DNA from: Agelaius tricolor
Lineage: Eukaryota > Chordata > Aves > Passeriformes > Icteridae
Direction: 5' to 3'
DNA length: 64,000 nt
Assembly: GCA_023055355.1 (NCBI GenBank)
Contig: JALJCS010000016.1
Coordinates: 62,001 to 126,000 of the forward strand
Numbering within the stretch: the stretch's first letter is position 1; each line of letters starts with the position of its first letter. Shown piece by piece: positions 59,701 through 64,000 of this stretch. Made by a program: the position numbers and the translations under genes. Under the pieces are notes generated by a model that saw only the letters and a program-made list of their open reading frames with translations, was not told the DNA's origin and did no database searches.

Positions 59701-59739
59701 GTGGCAGGAAGCTCCTCATTCAAACAAGCCTCCATCCAT
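20767..59739 (-). CDS. IQGAP1: IQGAP1 scaffold protein, exons 3-38 (5' end outside window)
   Basis: IQGAP1 is a cytoplasmic and cell-cortex scaffold. It binds actin, active CDC42/RAC1, calmodulin, myosin light chain, and ERK and PI3K pathway kinases. It slows GTP hydrolysis by Rho GTPases. Thirty-six exons with GT..AG introns (listed separately) add to 4819 nt: one base completing a split codon, then 1605 residues and TAA. Human residues 53-1657 also number 1605, and no frameshift or stop occurs. Domain order by human numbering: most of the calponin-homology domain (exons 3-5), the repetitive helical region (8-17), WW (18), four IQ motifs (19-22), GRD (25-29), RasGAP C-terminal domain (34-36) and the C-terminal tail (37-38). 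In the GRD the arginine-finger position is Thr (EIVTGNP, exon 26), the known reason IQGAPs lack GAP activity. The regulatory serines 1441 and 1443 are kept (KKSVSV, exon 34). Exons 1-2 (52 residues) lie beyond 64000. IQGAP2/3 are less likely, because the match runs at the level of an IQGAP1 orthologue throughout. Confidence 0.98.
20881..22407 (-). other. IQGAP1 intron 37
   Basis: Intron between exons 37 and 38, AT-rich. No further exon or recognised repeat was seen. Confidence 0.8.
22408..22516 (-). CDS. IQGAP1: IQGAP1 exon 37 (~1584-1620)
   Basis: Reads FKNVIFEISPTEEVGDFEVK and continues AKFMGVQMETFMLHYQ before GTAAGA. Confidence 0.97.
23395..23517 (-). CDS. IQGAP1: IQGAP1 exon 36 (~1543-1584)
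   Basis: Reads VSKKPREMKGKNSKKISLKY and continues TAARLHEKGVLLEIEDLQGN, ending CA of split Gln before GTGAGT. Basic, phosphoinositide-binding part of the C-terminal domain. Confidence 0.96.
23737..23791. repeat. (AAT)n microsatellite, ~18 units, IQGAP1 intron 35
   Basis: Uninterrupted ATA/TAA trinucleotide run of 55 bp, followed by an A-rich AACCAAAAAA stretch to about 23845. Confidence 0.97.
24425..25191 (+). mobile_element. CR1 LINE, internally deleted, in IQGAP1 intron 35
   Basis: The + strand encodes a decayed piece of CR1 reverse transcriptase: MDPDEMC..VLREPVEEVAKPLSIMYE, then a frame-broken stretch with FTQVPGQFGDLLQ. Near 24978 it jumps to the CR1 3' region (GGTGGTAAGGCCCTGGGACA, GGATGGGGCTTGGAGCAACC, TTTAAAGGTCCC). 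It ends TATGGTTCTACGGTTCC at about 25190, a degraded CR1 terminus. Antisense to IQGAP1. The terminus lies next to the exon 35 donor at 25200-25192. Confidence 0.88.
25201..25367 (-). CDS. IQGAP1: IQGAP1 exon 35 (~1488-1543)
   Basis: Reads DIRNQRRYRQRRKAELVKLQ and continues QTYSALNSKATFYGEQVDYY to DNLASKG, ending in AA before GTAAGT. RasGAP C-terminal domain. A CR1 element ends almost on the donor (see 24425-25191). Confidence 0.97.
26403..26615 (-). CDS. IQGAP1: IQGAP1 exon 34 (~1417-1487), regulatory serines
   Basis: Reads EAEHHRAMQKRAIRDAKTPD then KMKKSVSVKEDGNLNLQEKK to ELINDIAK, 71 whole codons. The two serines of KKSVSV correspond to human Ser1441 and Ser1443, known PKC-dependent phosphorylation sites. 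Acceptor CCTAG, donor GTATAC. Confidence 0.98.
27041..27128 (-). CDS. IQGAP1: IQGAP1 exon 33 (~1387-1416)
   Basis: Reads TKRLIVDVIRFQPGETLTEI then LETSATSEQ before GTATGA. Linker before the C-terminal domain. Confidence 0.97.
27129..28453 (-). other. IQGAP1 intron 32
   Basis: About 1.3 kb between exons 33 and 32. No exon-like segment or clear repeat seen. Confidence 0.75.
28454..28589 (-). CDS. IQGAP1: IQGAP1 exon 32 (~1342-1387)
   Basis: Reads EGSGNVNDPNREMLAKTEVS and continues LTLTNKFDVPGDENAEMDAR to TILL plus AA before GTAAGT. Confidence 0.97.
28590..30058 (-). other. IQGAP1 intron 31
   Basis: About 1.5 kb between exons 32 and 31. No exon or recognisable transposable element was seen. 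Confidence 0.75.
30059..30161 (-). CDS. IQGAP1: IQGAP1 exon 31 (~1308-1342)
   Basis: Reads LLLDHQDAIAPEHNDPIHEL then LDDLGEVPTIESLI plus G before GTGGTC, a non-consensus donor fixed by phase with exon 32. Confidence 0.96.
30299..30318. repeat. Short perfect inverted repeat in IQGAP1 intron 30
   Basis: GTCAATAT (30299-30306), a CACA spacer, then ATATTGAC (30311-30318). Related CAATAT words continue to about 30354. Confidence 0.8.
30537..30669 (-). CDS. IQGAP1: IQGAP1 exon 30 (~1263-1307)
   Basis: Reads RFFQAACEVPELQDKFNIDE and continues YSDLVTLTKPVIYISIGEII to NTHT before GTAAGT. The acceptor CTGAAG is purine-interrupted, but phase with exon 29 requires it rather than the closer TTTCAG. Confidence 0.95.
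31428..31660 (-). CDS. IQGAP1: IQGAP1 exon 29 (~1186-1263)
   Basis: Reads IVGNLLYYRYMNPAIVAPDA and continues FDIIDLSAGGQLTTDQRRNL to LLQSYQKF plus AG before GTAGAA. Contains the GRD core YYRYMNPAIVAP, where active RasGAPs have a FLR..NPA motif. Confidence 0.98.
31661..33823 (-). other. IQGAP1 intron 28
   Basis: About 2.2 kb between exons 29 and 28, AT-rich. Nothing else was recognised. Confidence 0.7.
33824..33908 (-). CDS. IQGAP1: IQGAP1 exon 28 (~1157-1185)
   Basis: Reads YGMRFIAKVLKDSLHEKFPD then AGEDELLK between CTCAG and GTGAGG. GRD. The intron to exon 27 is only 88 bp. Confidence 0.97.
33997..34137 (-). CDS. IQGAP1: IQGAP1 exon 27 (~1110-1157)
   Basis: Reads KLPYDVTPEQALSHEEVRTR and continues LDASIRNMRTVTDKFLSAII to SSVDKIP before GTGAGT. 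GRD. Confidence 0.97.
35367..35591 (-). CDS. IQGAP1: IQGAP1 exon 26 (~1035-1110), GRD with Thr for the Arg finger
   Basis: Reads SKVDQIHEIVTGNPTVIKMV and continues SFNRGARGQNALRQILAPVV to MESQTGEA. The Thr of EIVTGNP falls at human position 1046, where active RasGAPs have the catalytic arginine. The GRD therefore binds CDC42/RAC1 without GAP activity. Donor GTATGG. Confidence 0.98.
36395..36558 (-). CDS. IQGAP1: IQGAP1 exon 25 (~981-1035), start of GRD
   Basis: Reads TNPTYLAKLIFQMPQNKSTK and continues FMDSVIFTLYNYASNQREEY to ALQEEI plus AA before GTATGT. Nearly identical to human. A CR1 remnant lies about 40 bp upstream of the acceptor. Confidence 0.98.
36600..36700 (+). mobile_element. CR1 3'-end remnant next to IQGAP1 exon 25
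   Basis: GCTGGACTTGATTTTAAAGG followed by TCTTTTCCAACCTTACTGCTT and CTATGAC is the degraded CR1 3' terminus in + orientation. It starts about 40 bp from the exon 25 acceptor at 36560-36559, in intron 24. Confidence 0.75.
36774..36929 (-). CDS. IQGAP1: IQGAP1 exon 24 (~929-980)
   Basis: Reads DVVSHSKKLTKKNKEQLSDM and continues MMLNKQRGGLKALSKEKREK to LEAYQHLFYLLQ, 52 whole codons before GTAAGC. Confidence 0.98.
37949..38157 (-). CDS. IQGAP1: IQGAP1 exon 23 (~859-928)
   Basis: Reads NAENPPMAVVRKFVHLLDQS and continues EELELMKLREEVVTLIRSNQ, then DIKIGLLVKNKITLQ before GTAAGA. Helical linker between the IQ motifs and the GRD. Confidence 0.97.
38500..38865 (+). mobile_element. CR1 LINE reverse-transcriptase 3' fragment, intron 22
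   Basis: The + strand frame reads DMTQQCALAAQKANCILGCL, then LLYSTLMKPHLKYCVQLWGL and RAQRRATKMIMG, the conserved C-terminal end of CR1 ORF2. It decays through GAGACAGGCAGAGAAAGTTGG. It ends about 55-120 bp from exon 22. Confidence 0.92.
38919..38988 (-). CDS. IQGAP1: IQGAP1 exon 22 (~836-859), fourth IQ motif
   Basis: Reads INDVVKIQAFIRANKAREDY then KTL plus A before GTAAGT. IQAFIRANKAR is the fourth IQ motif. Confidence 0.96.
39085..39156 (-). CDS. IQGAP1: IQGAP1 exon 21 (~812-835), third IQ motif
   Basis: Reads IQSMTRMYQARRRYRDRLQY then FRNH between CAATAG and GTAAGA. Exactly 24 codons. Confidence 0.96.
39255..39338 (-). CDS. IQGAP1: IQGAP1 exon 20 (~784-811), second IQ motif
   Basis: Reads SQWRGYKQRKAYQTRLDYLR then AQKDQVVK. 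Exons 19 and 20 together give the IQ core IQSQWRGYKQRK. The donor GTAGTG is weak. The exon has no ATG and cannot be seen as an ORF. Confidence 0.96.
40416..40586 (-). CDS. IQGAP1: IQGAP1 exon 19 (~727-783), first IQ motif
   Basis: Reads STISGVTAAYNREQLWLANE, then LQACCRGYLVRQEFNSRM and PAITCIQ before GTAGTG. LQACCRGYLVR is the first IQ motif; the exon ends inside the second. Calmodulin and myosin light chain bind here in the family. Confidence 0.97.
40937..41079 (-). CDS. IQGAP1: IQGAP1 exon 18 (~679-726), WW domain
   Basis: Reads GNGSEWVKHWVRGGYHYYHN then LRTKEGGWDEPAEF. It contains the WW signature: first Trp in WVKHW, central YHYYHN, second Trp in GGWDEP. In human this domain binds ERK-pathway partners. 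Ends LSREEIQ before GTAGAG. Confidence 0.97.
41444..41605 (-). CDS. IQGAP1: IQGAP1 exon 17 (~625-679)
   Basis: Reads (F)SLGILAINEAVDRGDVSQ and continues LSALRSPDVGLYGVTPECAE to VKKRAA plus G before GTACAC. Last IQGAP repeat before the WW domain. Confidence 0.96.
42595..42685 (-). CDS. IQGAP1: IQGAP1 exon 16 (~595-625)
   Basis: Reads DTQDETAVLWLDEIQDGIHK then ANKDTEESQR, ending in T before a GTACGT donor. Confidence 0.96.
42686..45350 (-). other. IQGAP1 intron 15
   Basis: About 2.7 kb between exons 16 and 15. No gene, LTR or CR1 was recognised. Confidence 0.65.
45351..45514 (-). CDS. IQGAP1: IQGAP1 exon 15 (~540-594)
   Basis: Reads ILAIGLINEALDEGDTKKTL and continues QALQTPAAKLEGVAPKVAQH to AKREKAQ before GTGAGT. 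Another IQGAP repeat. Confidence 0.97.
47572..47715 (-). mobile_element. CR1 3' fragment, intron 14
   Basis: TTGGGTTGGAAGGGACATTAA, AGATCACCTAGCTCCAAGGC and GGGCAAGGCACACCTTCCACT follow the antisense CR1 3'-end consensus, so the element itself reads on the minus strand. Confidence 0.88.
48376..48946 (+). mobile_element. Solo LTR, antisense in IQGAP1 intron 14
   Basis: GC-richer island in AT-rich intron. It begins TGTTGCAGTG and ends CCCGAAACA (TGTT/AACA ends). A TTAAAAAG TATA-like box lies at 48632-48638, and AATAAA at 48713-48718 is followed by a CTTCTTTTCTCTTCACC-type pyrimidine stretch. This is the U3-R-U5 order of an avian endogenous-retrovirus LTR on the + strand. No retroviral gene flanks it, so it is solo. 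The termini are approximate and no target duplication was found. The family is not identified. Confidence 0.7.
49277..49401 (-). CDS. IQGAP1: IQGAP1 exon 14 (~498-540)
   Basis: Reads YIDDLVKLKAERSAEGNEFI and continues TWNDIQSCVDHVNQVVHEEH to E, then A before GTAGGT. Helical region. Confidence 0.97.
49931..50091 (-). CDS. IQGAP1: IQGAP1 exon 13 (~445-498)
   Basis: Reads GHLTHPELSVAVEMLSSVAL, then INRALDSGDMNTVWKQLSS and TGLTNIEDENSQ plus AG of split Arg, before GTGAGT. It has no ATG-initiated frame of useful length, so it is easily missed. Confidence 0.97.
50459..50622 (-). CDS. IQGAP1: IQGAP1 exon 12 (~390-444)
   Basis: Reads LAAVAKINSAIRMGDAEKTV and continues MNPEAQLPEVYTFAADLYQR to QQSPE before GTAAGT. 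The acceptor is ACTAG. An alternative AG lies a few bases away (CTAGCAG), but phase and length fix the choice. Confidence 0.96.
51692..51776 (-). CDS. IQGAP1: IQGAP1 exon 11 (~362-390)
   Basis: Reads AGLTGPLQKEELQLGVDAAN then RAAQQYQQ, ending in A of a split Lys codon before GTAAGG. Coiled-coil region. Confidence 0.96.
52283..52440 (-). mobile_element. CR1 3' fragment, intron 10
   Basis: ATCACAGAATCATTGAAGCTG, AAAAAGACCCTTAGGAGCATTG, AGTCCAACCGTACAGC and CCACTAAACCATGTCCCTAA match the antisense CR1 3'-end consensus of a second subfamily type. Confidence 0.88.
52789..52952 (-). CDS. IQGAP1: IQGAP1 exon 10 (~307-361)
   Basis: Reads HAAISKIDLALERGDALALY, then ALGLRGLLQENCDWYFKQ and QQKQE before GTATGG. 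IQGAP repeat unit, more diverged from human than neighbouring exons (for example HAAISK versus FSALAN). Confidence 0.96.
53456..53546 (-). CDS. IQGAP1: IQGAP1 exon 9 (~277-307)
   Basis: Reads IASESSDRERDVYEELLTQA then EIQGNINKVN, ending in A of a split Thr codon before GTAAGT. The first six residues differ from human TENSER, a locally variable stretch. Confidence 0.96.
54206..54384 (-). CDS. IQGAP1: IQGAP1 exon 8 (~217-276)
   Basis: Reads HAAVIAINEAIDRQVPADTL and ends DKMDNAKNR before GTAGCT. First IQGAP internal repeat, with the recurrent AINEAID-type signature. Confidence 0.97.
54777..54890 (-). CDS. IQGAP1: IQGAP1 exon 7 (~179-217)
   Basis: Reads EEISNMRLELEKYGIQMPAF and continues SKIGGILANELSVDEAA, ending in T of a split Leu codon before GTAAGG. 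Links the calponin-homology domain to the helical repeats. Confidence 0.97.
55950..56017 (-). CDS. IQGAP1: IQGAP1 exon 6 (~156-179)
   Basis: Short exon reading LYLFKLGLAPQIQDLYGKVD then FT, between TTCTAG and GTAAAA. The phase joins exactly to exon 7 (G + AG = Glu). Confidence 0.97.
56206..56745 (-). mobile_element. CR1 3' fragment, intron 5
   Basis: It starts TCACAGAATAACAGAATGG and runs through TCAGCCTGTCCTGATAGGAG and GAGAGCCCAGAACTGGACAC, all known from the antisense strand of the CR1 3' region. Over 500 bp long and moderately diverged. Confidence 0.85.
56903..57115 (-). mobile_element. CR1 3' fragment, best preserved, intron 5
   Basis: ATCACAGAATCACAGAAAGG, TTGGGTTGGAAGGGACCTTA, AAGATCATCTACTTTCAACTC, CAGGCAGGGACACCTTCCAC and GAACACTTCCAGGGATGGGAC are close to consensus. 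The element is in minus orientation. Confidence 0.95.
57377..57453 (-). CDS. IQGAP1: IQGAP1 exon 5 (~131-156)
   Basis: Reads IFYPETTDIYDRKNVPRCIY then CIHAL plus AG of a split Ser codon. Acceptor TTTAG, donor GTAAGG. End of the calponin-homology domain. Confidence 0.97.
57454..59132 (-). other. IQGAP1 intron 4
   Basis: About 1.7 kb between exons 5 and 4. At about 57845-57875 and 57892-57915 the short phrase CCCAGACCAGCACT occurs twice. Otherwise nothing was recognised. Confidence 0.7.
59133..59210 (-). CDS. IQGAP1: IQGAP1 exon 4 (~105-130)
   Basis: Reads ATGLHFRHTDNVIQWLNAMS to EIGLPK, 26 whole codons between TTTCAG and GTAACT. It is calponin-homology core. Human has D where this has S in NAM(D/S)E. 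Confidence 0.97.
59583..59739 (-). CDS. IQGAP1: IQGAP1 exon 3 (human residues ~53-104)
   Basis: First IQGAP1 exon in the window. It starts after a TTCCAG acceptor with the last base of the R/W split and reads WMEACLNEELPATTELEEGL to YDREQTRYK, then GTGAGT. It encodes the first half of the actin-binding calponin-homology domain. Confidence 0.97.
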
Positions 59740-62700
59740 CTGGAAGTGCAAAAACAACAAAGTTGGTCATATTAATACATTTCTAATTTGTGAACAAAAT
59801 CCCATGCCAAACAACTCTCATGCTGCTGCTGCTGTCATACTCAAGCATACTATTCACTTAGCACTAGGGGTTGAAAACAGATATAACACTAACACAGAGT
59901 GGCATCATTAAAATGCTAGTCGGTAACACTTCAGAGGAAATATTAAGGAGAAGAGTTCACAGTTCATCAGCCAGAGTTTCAAAAGTAAAAAAATCATCTT
60001 CATGTTTCTCCTTCAGCCCATGACTTAGTTTGTACTGGTCTACAGATAGTGTGGCCATCCTGTCCTTTTAACTAACTTAACTTAAATCTTCCCCTTGAAC
60101 CAGTTTATCTCACAAGCATTTCTTTACTCTCATAAAGTATTTGCTAGTTATTTCAGGACTTTGTGCCACTTACTCAAGCTCTTTTAAATGATCTCACAGA
60201 GAGGCCCTACAATGTTCACAGAATCATAGAACGGTTAGAGTCAGAAAGGACCTGAAGGCCTTTTTCATTCCAACCCTCTGCTATAAGCAGGAATACCTTC
60301 CACTGGACAAAGTTGCTCAGACCATCCAAGACTGGTCCTGAACACTTACAGGGATAGGGCAAGCCACAATTTCCTGGGCAAACTGCTCCAGGTGCCTCAA
60401 CACCCACACAGTAAAGAATTTTTCCCCTTATATCGAATCTAAACCTACCCTCTTTCAGTTCAATGATGATGTTCAAAAGTCTATCTTCCTATATGTCTTC
60501 TCCCATCCTACTATTATATTTCAAAAACAGGGAAAAAAACATGGAACAGGCATTCCACATTTTCCCTTATATTGTTGCCTTCCATCTCATCTAATGGTAT
60601 CACAGACCTCATGACAAAAATAAAGACTACAGCAAAACATTTTGAAAAAAATCACTGTTCTCAAAACAGAGGTGCATCTTGGTATTTTTTCTATACAAGC
60701 TACTGGAGGCTGTAAACTGCAAGCTCAGCTACAGTTTCACCTGAAGATGACCTGCTACCTGACTGCTCTAGTCTCTAAAAAAGGGACCTGCACAACCACA
60801 GGCCATTTTCTAAAGTGTCTTACTCAGACCATGCCTCACTTGCAGCTGAACTCTAAAGCTCTTACAGGACTTGGACCAATTAAGATCACAGAAAGGCGAC
60901 TTTCAAGACAACAGGGGTCCAAAATAGCAACAGTCCATACTACAAAACGGAGCTGACAGTATAAGGTAAACAAAGTTAATAATTTGGCTTACAGGGATTA
61001 TAAACCCACATTACTGGCACTGATCTGAAACACAAGCAAGTAGTTGATCCTGCTGCAACCCAGTGCACTTTAAATCCCAAATGAGACAGCACTGCCCTGT
61101 GGACTGCAGCCTGAGCCCAGGAAAAAGGTGGGGCTTGCAACCTAAAGCAGGACCTGGAAAGTAGTGTTTACCAGGAAGAAAAGGTTTCTGGAAACACCTG
61201 GAAAATATCTATACATAAACTACAAAAAGAAACTCAGTTCTTCTTAAAACTACTGTTTTTCCAGGTTTTGCCGCTTTCCTCTCAAAACTGAGTTGCTCTT
61301 GAATATTAAGTTCTAGAAAAATGCACATACTAACTGAATATGTGATAAACATGACATAAGTTTAAAAATTCTGGACTATTATCAAAAAGATACTGTCACT
61401 TGCATGCCACAGACCATTAGAACCAAAGATTCCTGAGAGGACACAGAGCTACTCAGATGCTGATAAGAGTCCAAATCATAGCAACAGTTTTCACAACACC
61501 TTCCCAACTACCTTACCGGGAAAACAAAAAAAAAAACACCAAAAAACATCCACTTTCTTCAGATTACAAGACCTAAAGTAAGTAGAAGGGACATGTGACC
61601 AAACAATTTAATTAGTACCTTATGGAAGGACACAGAGGCAGTGAGTTTTGTCTGTCTCCATAACGAAAGATAAATGGCCCATAATTAGAACATAAGCTAT
61701 CTCAATGTACTCATACCTGTTTCAACAGGTTCTCAGGTGGGTGTTATTACAACTACAAAACTAGAGCAATTTACATACAGTAATGTTCCTGCTCGGTGTA
61801 GCATTGCTTAACCATTTGCTAAGCCAGAGGACAAAGCTATGTTTTCAGAAAATATCATTCAGTACCTTTTATATTTAAAAGCTCACATACTTGTATTAAA
61901 ATTAACACCTGTCATCCTTAAAAGGCAGAAATACATGTGGAATTTCCAGAAGAATGAGACAAATACATTTCTCAATGAGCAGGGAACCCAGCTGATGGGC
62001 AACAACCTCTACTCCTTTTCGACGTTAGGCATTAGAACAATATGCCATCAATAAGCTTTTTGCAGAAACTTTCAATTATTTTCTGCTACTTGTTTCCACT
62101 ATGCTCCCTCCCTCTCACCAGTACAGAAAACAATGTTCAACCCAGAATTATTTTTTTCAATCAAGTTTCATCACATGACTGCATAGATAATACTGGACTT
62201 ACAATTTTACTGAAGCTAGCTCTAAATAAAGTAGTAAGTGCACCTTTCCAATCAGTTAGTCATAGTGTTACAAAATCCCCCTCCTAGAAAAAGATTCTTG
62301 AATACCTACATGCAGCTACTACCATCAACTGCAATTTAGAGCCAGGCTTTCCTGACAAGACATGACAATGAAAAGGTAACATCAGGTATTGTTGGGCAGC
62401 CAGTCTCTCAAGTAACATTGTCTTCAAGCTTTCAAAGGAAACACTGCTCCATTACCAAGGACTGGAAAAAAATAACATCATCATCTCAACTAGCAACTTT
62501 TTTATTCTCCCACAATATGGCGTTATTGAGAGTTATGACAAATTCACACAAATGTGTCCTTATGTTTGAAAAGTATCATAGGTGTAATTCAACCAGAACT
62601 GGAGTTTAGACACAGCAAAAACTTAACACTGATCATATGCCATACCTTTTGCTCTTTCACTTGTGAAAATGTTGAGTCTGGCTAAACCTGAGACAATTGA

Positions 62701-64000
62701 AATAGTGTGGAAAATAAATAAAAAGCCACTCTTTTCCTCTCAGACTGATTATAGACAAGCCTGAGGAAGTAGAACTAGCAAACCATCTCTCCAGAAACTG
62801 TTGCAAATTAAATAAACAAAAATACTAGAGCAGAAAATTTTAAAAATGGAAAAAGACTCTACGGAAGGCTGCTCATTTCATGACAGGACTACCATGCAGT
62901 ATGTTCCAGCACAAAAAGAAAACAGAGCACGGCACACAAAATACAGAAGGCATCAATAGTTAAAAAAAGTGATTTTATCCACCAATGAGGAAAGCTCACT
63001 TCTTGGTCATCATTAAGTAGCAATAATTTCCAAGTAAAACTAATTATTTGAAGGGGCCAGAAATACAAATAACATTTTCTAACCTTTAATTCTCCTACCA
63101 TTTCAAACACAGACCTAGCCAGGGACATTTTTCAACTCTGAGATGACACAGTGGCCCAACACACCATCTAAGTCTGCATCTGGTGGTCAGTTCCACTGTG
63201 CAGGCCTCAAGAGTGACATTATATCACTTCCAGCAAATAAGAACTCTAAGAAGATAAAGTATGTAACCTTGACACATCATACTGAAGAATAACTGGTACA
63301 ATTTGTATCAGTACCAACACTGTTGGTTGAAGCTCAGTTCCACATCACATTCTGCTTACTGAATACCTCACCAGTTTCATTAGCAGGAAAGATGCACACA
63401 GAACCTCCATGTGAACTTCTGAGTCACTAGTTTGAGAGCACTGGCCACAGAGTTCCTGATCGTAGGTCACAATCATGTGAGTCTTCTCTTTGTAAGCATG
63501 TCAGTGCCACAGCAGCACTTCTTTGCTTCCAGCGTTCCCCTACCAACCACATTTCAGAAGGTCATTGTCTTCTTCTTCAAGAAGTGTATGCTCCATTTCC
63601 CCCTGAATGAGGAAACGGAGGGAGACCAGAGGGGCACAGAGCTTAACTCTCTTTCCAGGTGCATATATGACTGTTAGTCTCTGATCTTCATAACACTGTC
63701 TATATACCATACCAATGTATTTTAATTAGGAAAACAAGCCTACCTAAGTTTGTGCTTTAACAACATAGTTAGATTGCCTTAAACATCTCCTTCTCACAAC
63801 CATGAAACAGGCAGGCTATTTGCCCAAAATCACATTCTTCAAAGACATTTTCAACACGTGATTTCCATGCACATGCTCAGACTGTGAGTACAAATTCTTG
63901 AAATGAGGTCATTTTTGTGCACTTTTGAAGTGCCTGGAGCATCAGTAAAATCAATACTGGATACCTTTGTGGTACAACTCTACCAAATATCACAGTGCTA
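59740..64000 (-). other. IQGAP1 intron 2 (partial, to window end)
   Basis: At least 4.26 kb upstream of exon 3. I searched both strands for the exon 2 product (human LTAEEMDERRRQNVAYEYL) and did not find it, so exons 1-2 lie to the right of the window. Apart from the CR1 at 60.2 kb nothing was recognised. Confidence 0.8.
60217..60475 (-). mobile_element. CR1 3' fragment, intron 2
   Basis: It starts TCACAGAATCATAGAACGGT, then AGAAAGGACCTGAAGGCC, AAGCAGGAATACCTTCCACT and CTGAACACTTACAGGGAT, a diverged antisense CR1 3' end. Confidence 0.85.

Noticed and set aside
59740..64000. Possible IQGAP1 exons 1-2 or promoter
   Set aside because: No sequence encoding the expected N-terminal residues and no CpG island occurs before the window end.
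1..64000. CRISPR arrays, operons, Shine-Dalgarno sites, tRNA or rRNA genes
   Set aside because: The DNA is vertebrate nuclear. The tandem repeats are satellites without spacer structure, and no cloverleaf or rRNA sequence was recognised.

Overview
The window is avian nuclear DNA. It carries many CR1 retrotransposon fragments with the bird-typical 3' end (the TTAAAGATCATCTA-like core and CACAGAAT-type termini), solo LTRs, a large satellite array and one large multi-exon vertebrate gene. Long introns with GT..AG junctions, a CpG island and the absence of long uninterrupted ORFs agree with this.

Layout. (1) 1-11.2 kb is a tandem satellite: 14 complete near-identical units plus a partial one, in two length classes of about 728 and 853 bp that differ by one ~125-bp internal module. 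It decays into diverged copies up to about 12.5 kb, perhaps 12.96 kb. (2) 13.14-14.42 kb is a CpG island. It holds CCAAT boxes, a minus-strand TATA-like box with a downstream AATAAA, and a 46-bp tandem duplication. (3) 14.2-16.0 kb holds, on the + strand, a broken gene that I recognise as COMMD4. Several exons can be aligned by eye to the human protein. It has a 7-nt deletion, a 2-nt shortening, an LTR insertion inside one exon, a decayed sixth exon and no visible last exon. (4) 16.4-17.5 kb is a second, unrelated degenerate tandem repeat with a ~191-bp period. (5) 18.3-19.15 kb is A-rich and then a long polypurine stretch. (6) 19.67-59.74 kb is IQGAP1 on the minus strand: 36 consecutive exons (human exon numbers 3-38), the stop codon and a 3' UTR with a candidate poly(A) signal. 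Exons 1-2 and the promoter lie beyond base 64000.

IQGAP1 was rebuilt exon by exon from splice sites and similarity to the human protein. The 36 exons sum to 4819 nt, i.e. 1605 residues plus stop after one base that completes a split codon. This equals human residues 53-1657, so the gene is intact across the window. The domain order is calponin homology, IQGAP coiled-coil repeats, WW, four IQ motifs, the catalytically dead RasGAP-like GRD, and the RasGAP C-terminal domain.

The most notable features are the satellite/dead-gene interval just downstream of a conserved single-copy gene, the LTR-interrupted COMMD4 relic, a CR1 element whose 3' end stops at the IQGAP1 exon 35 splice donor, and a compact promoter-to-poly(A) unit in the CpG island. 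No entirely new protein system was found. Similarity statements rest on memory of the human proteins, not on a search.
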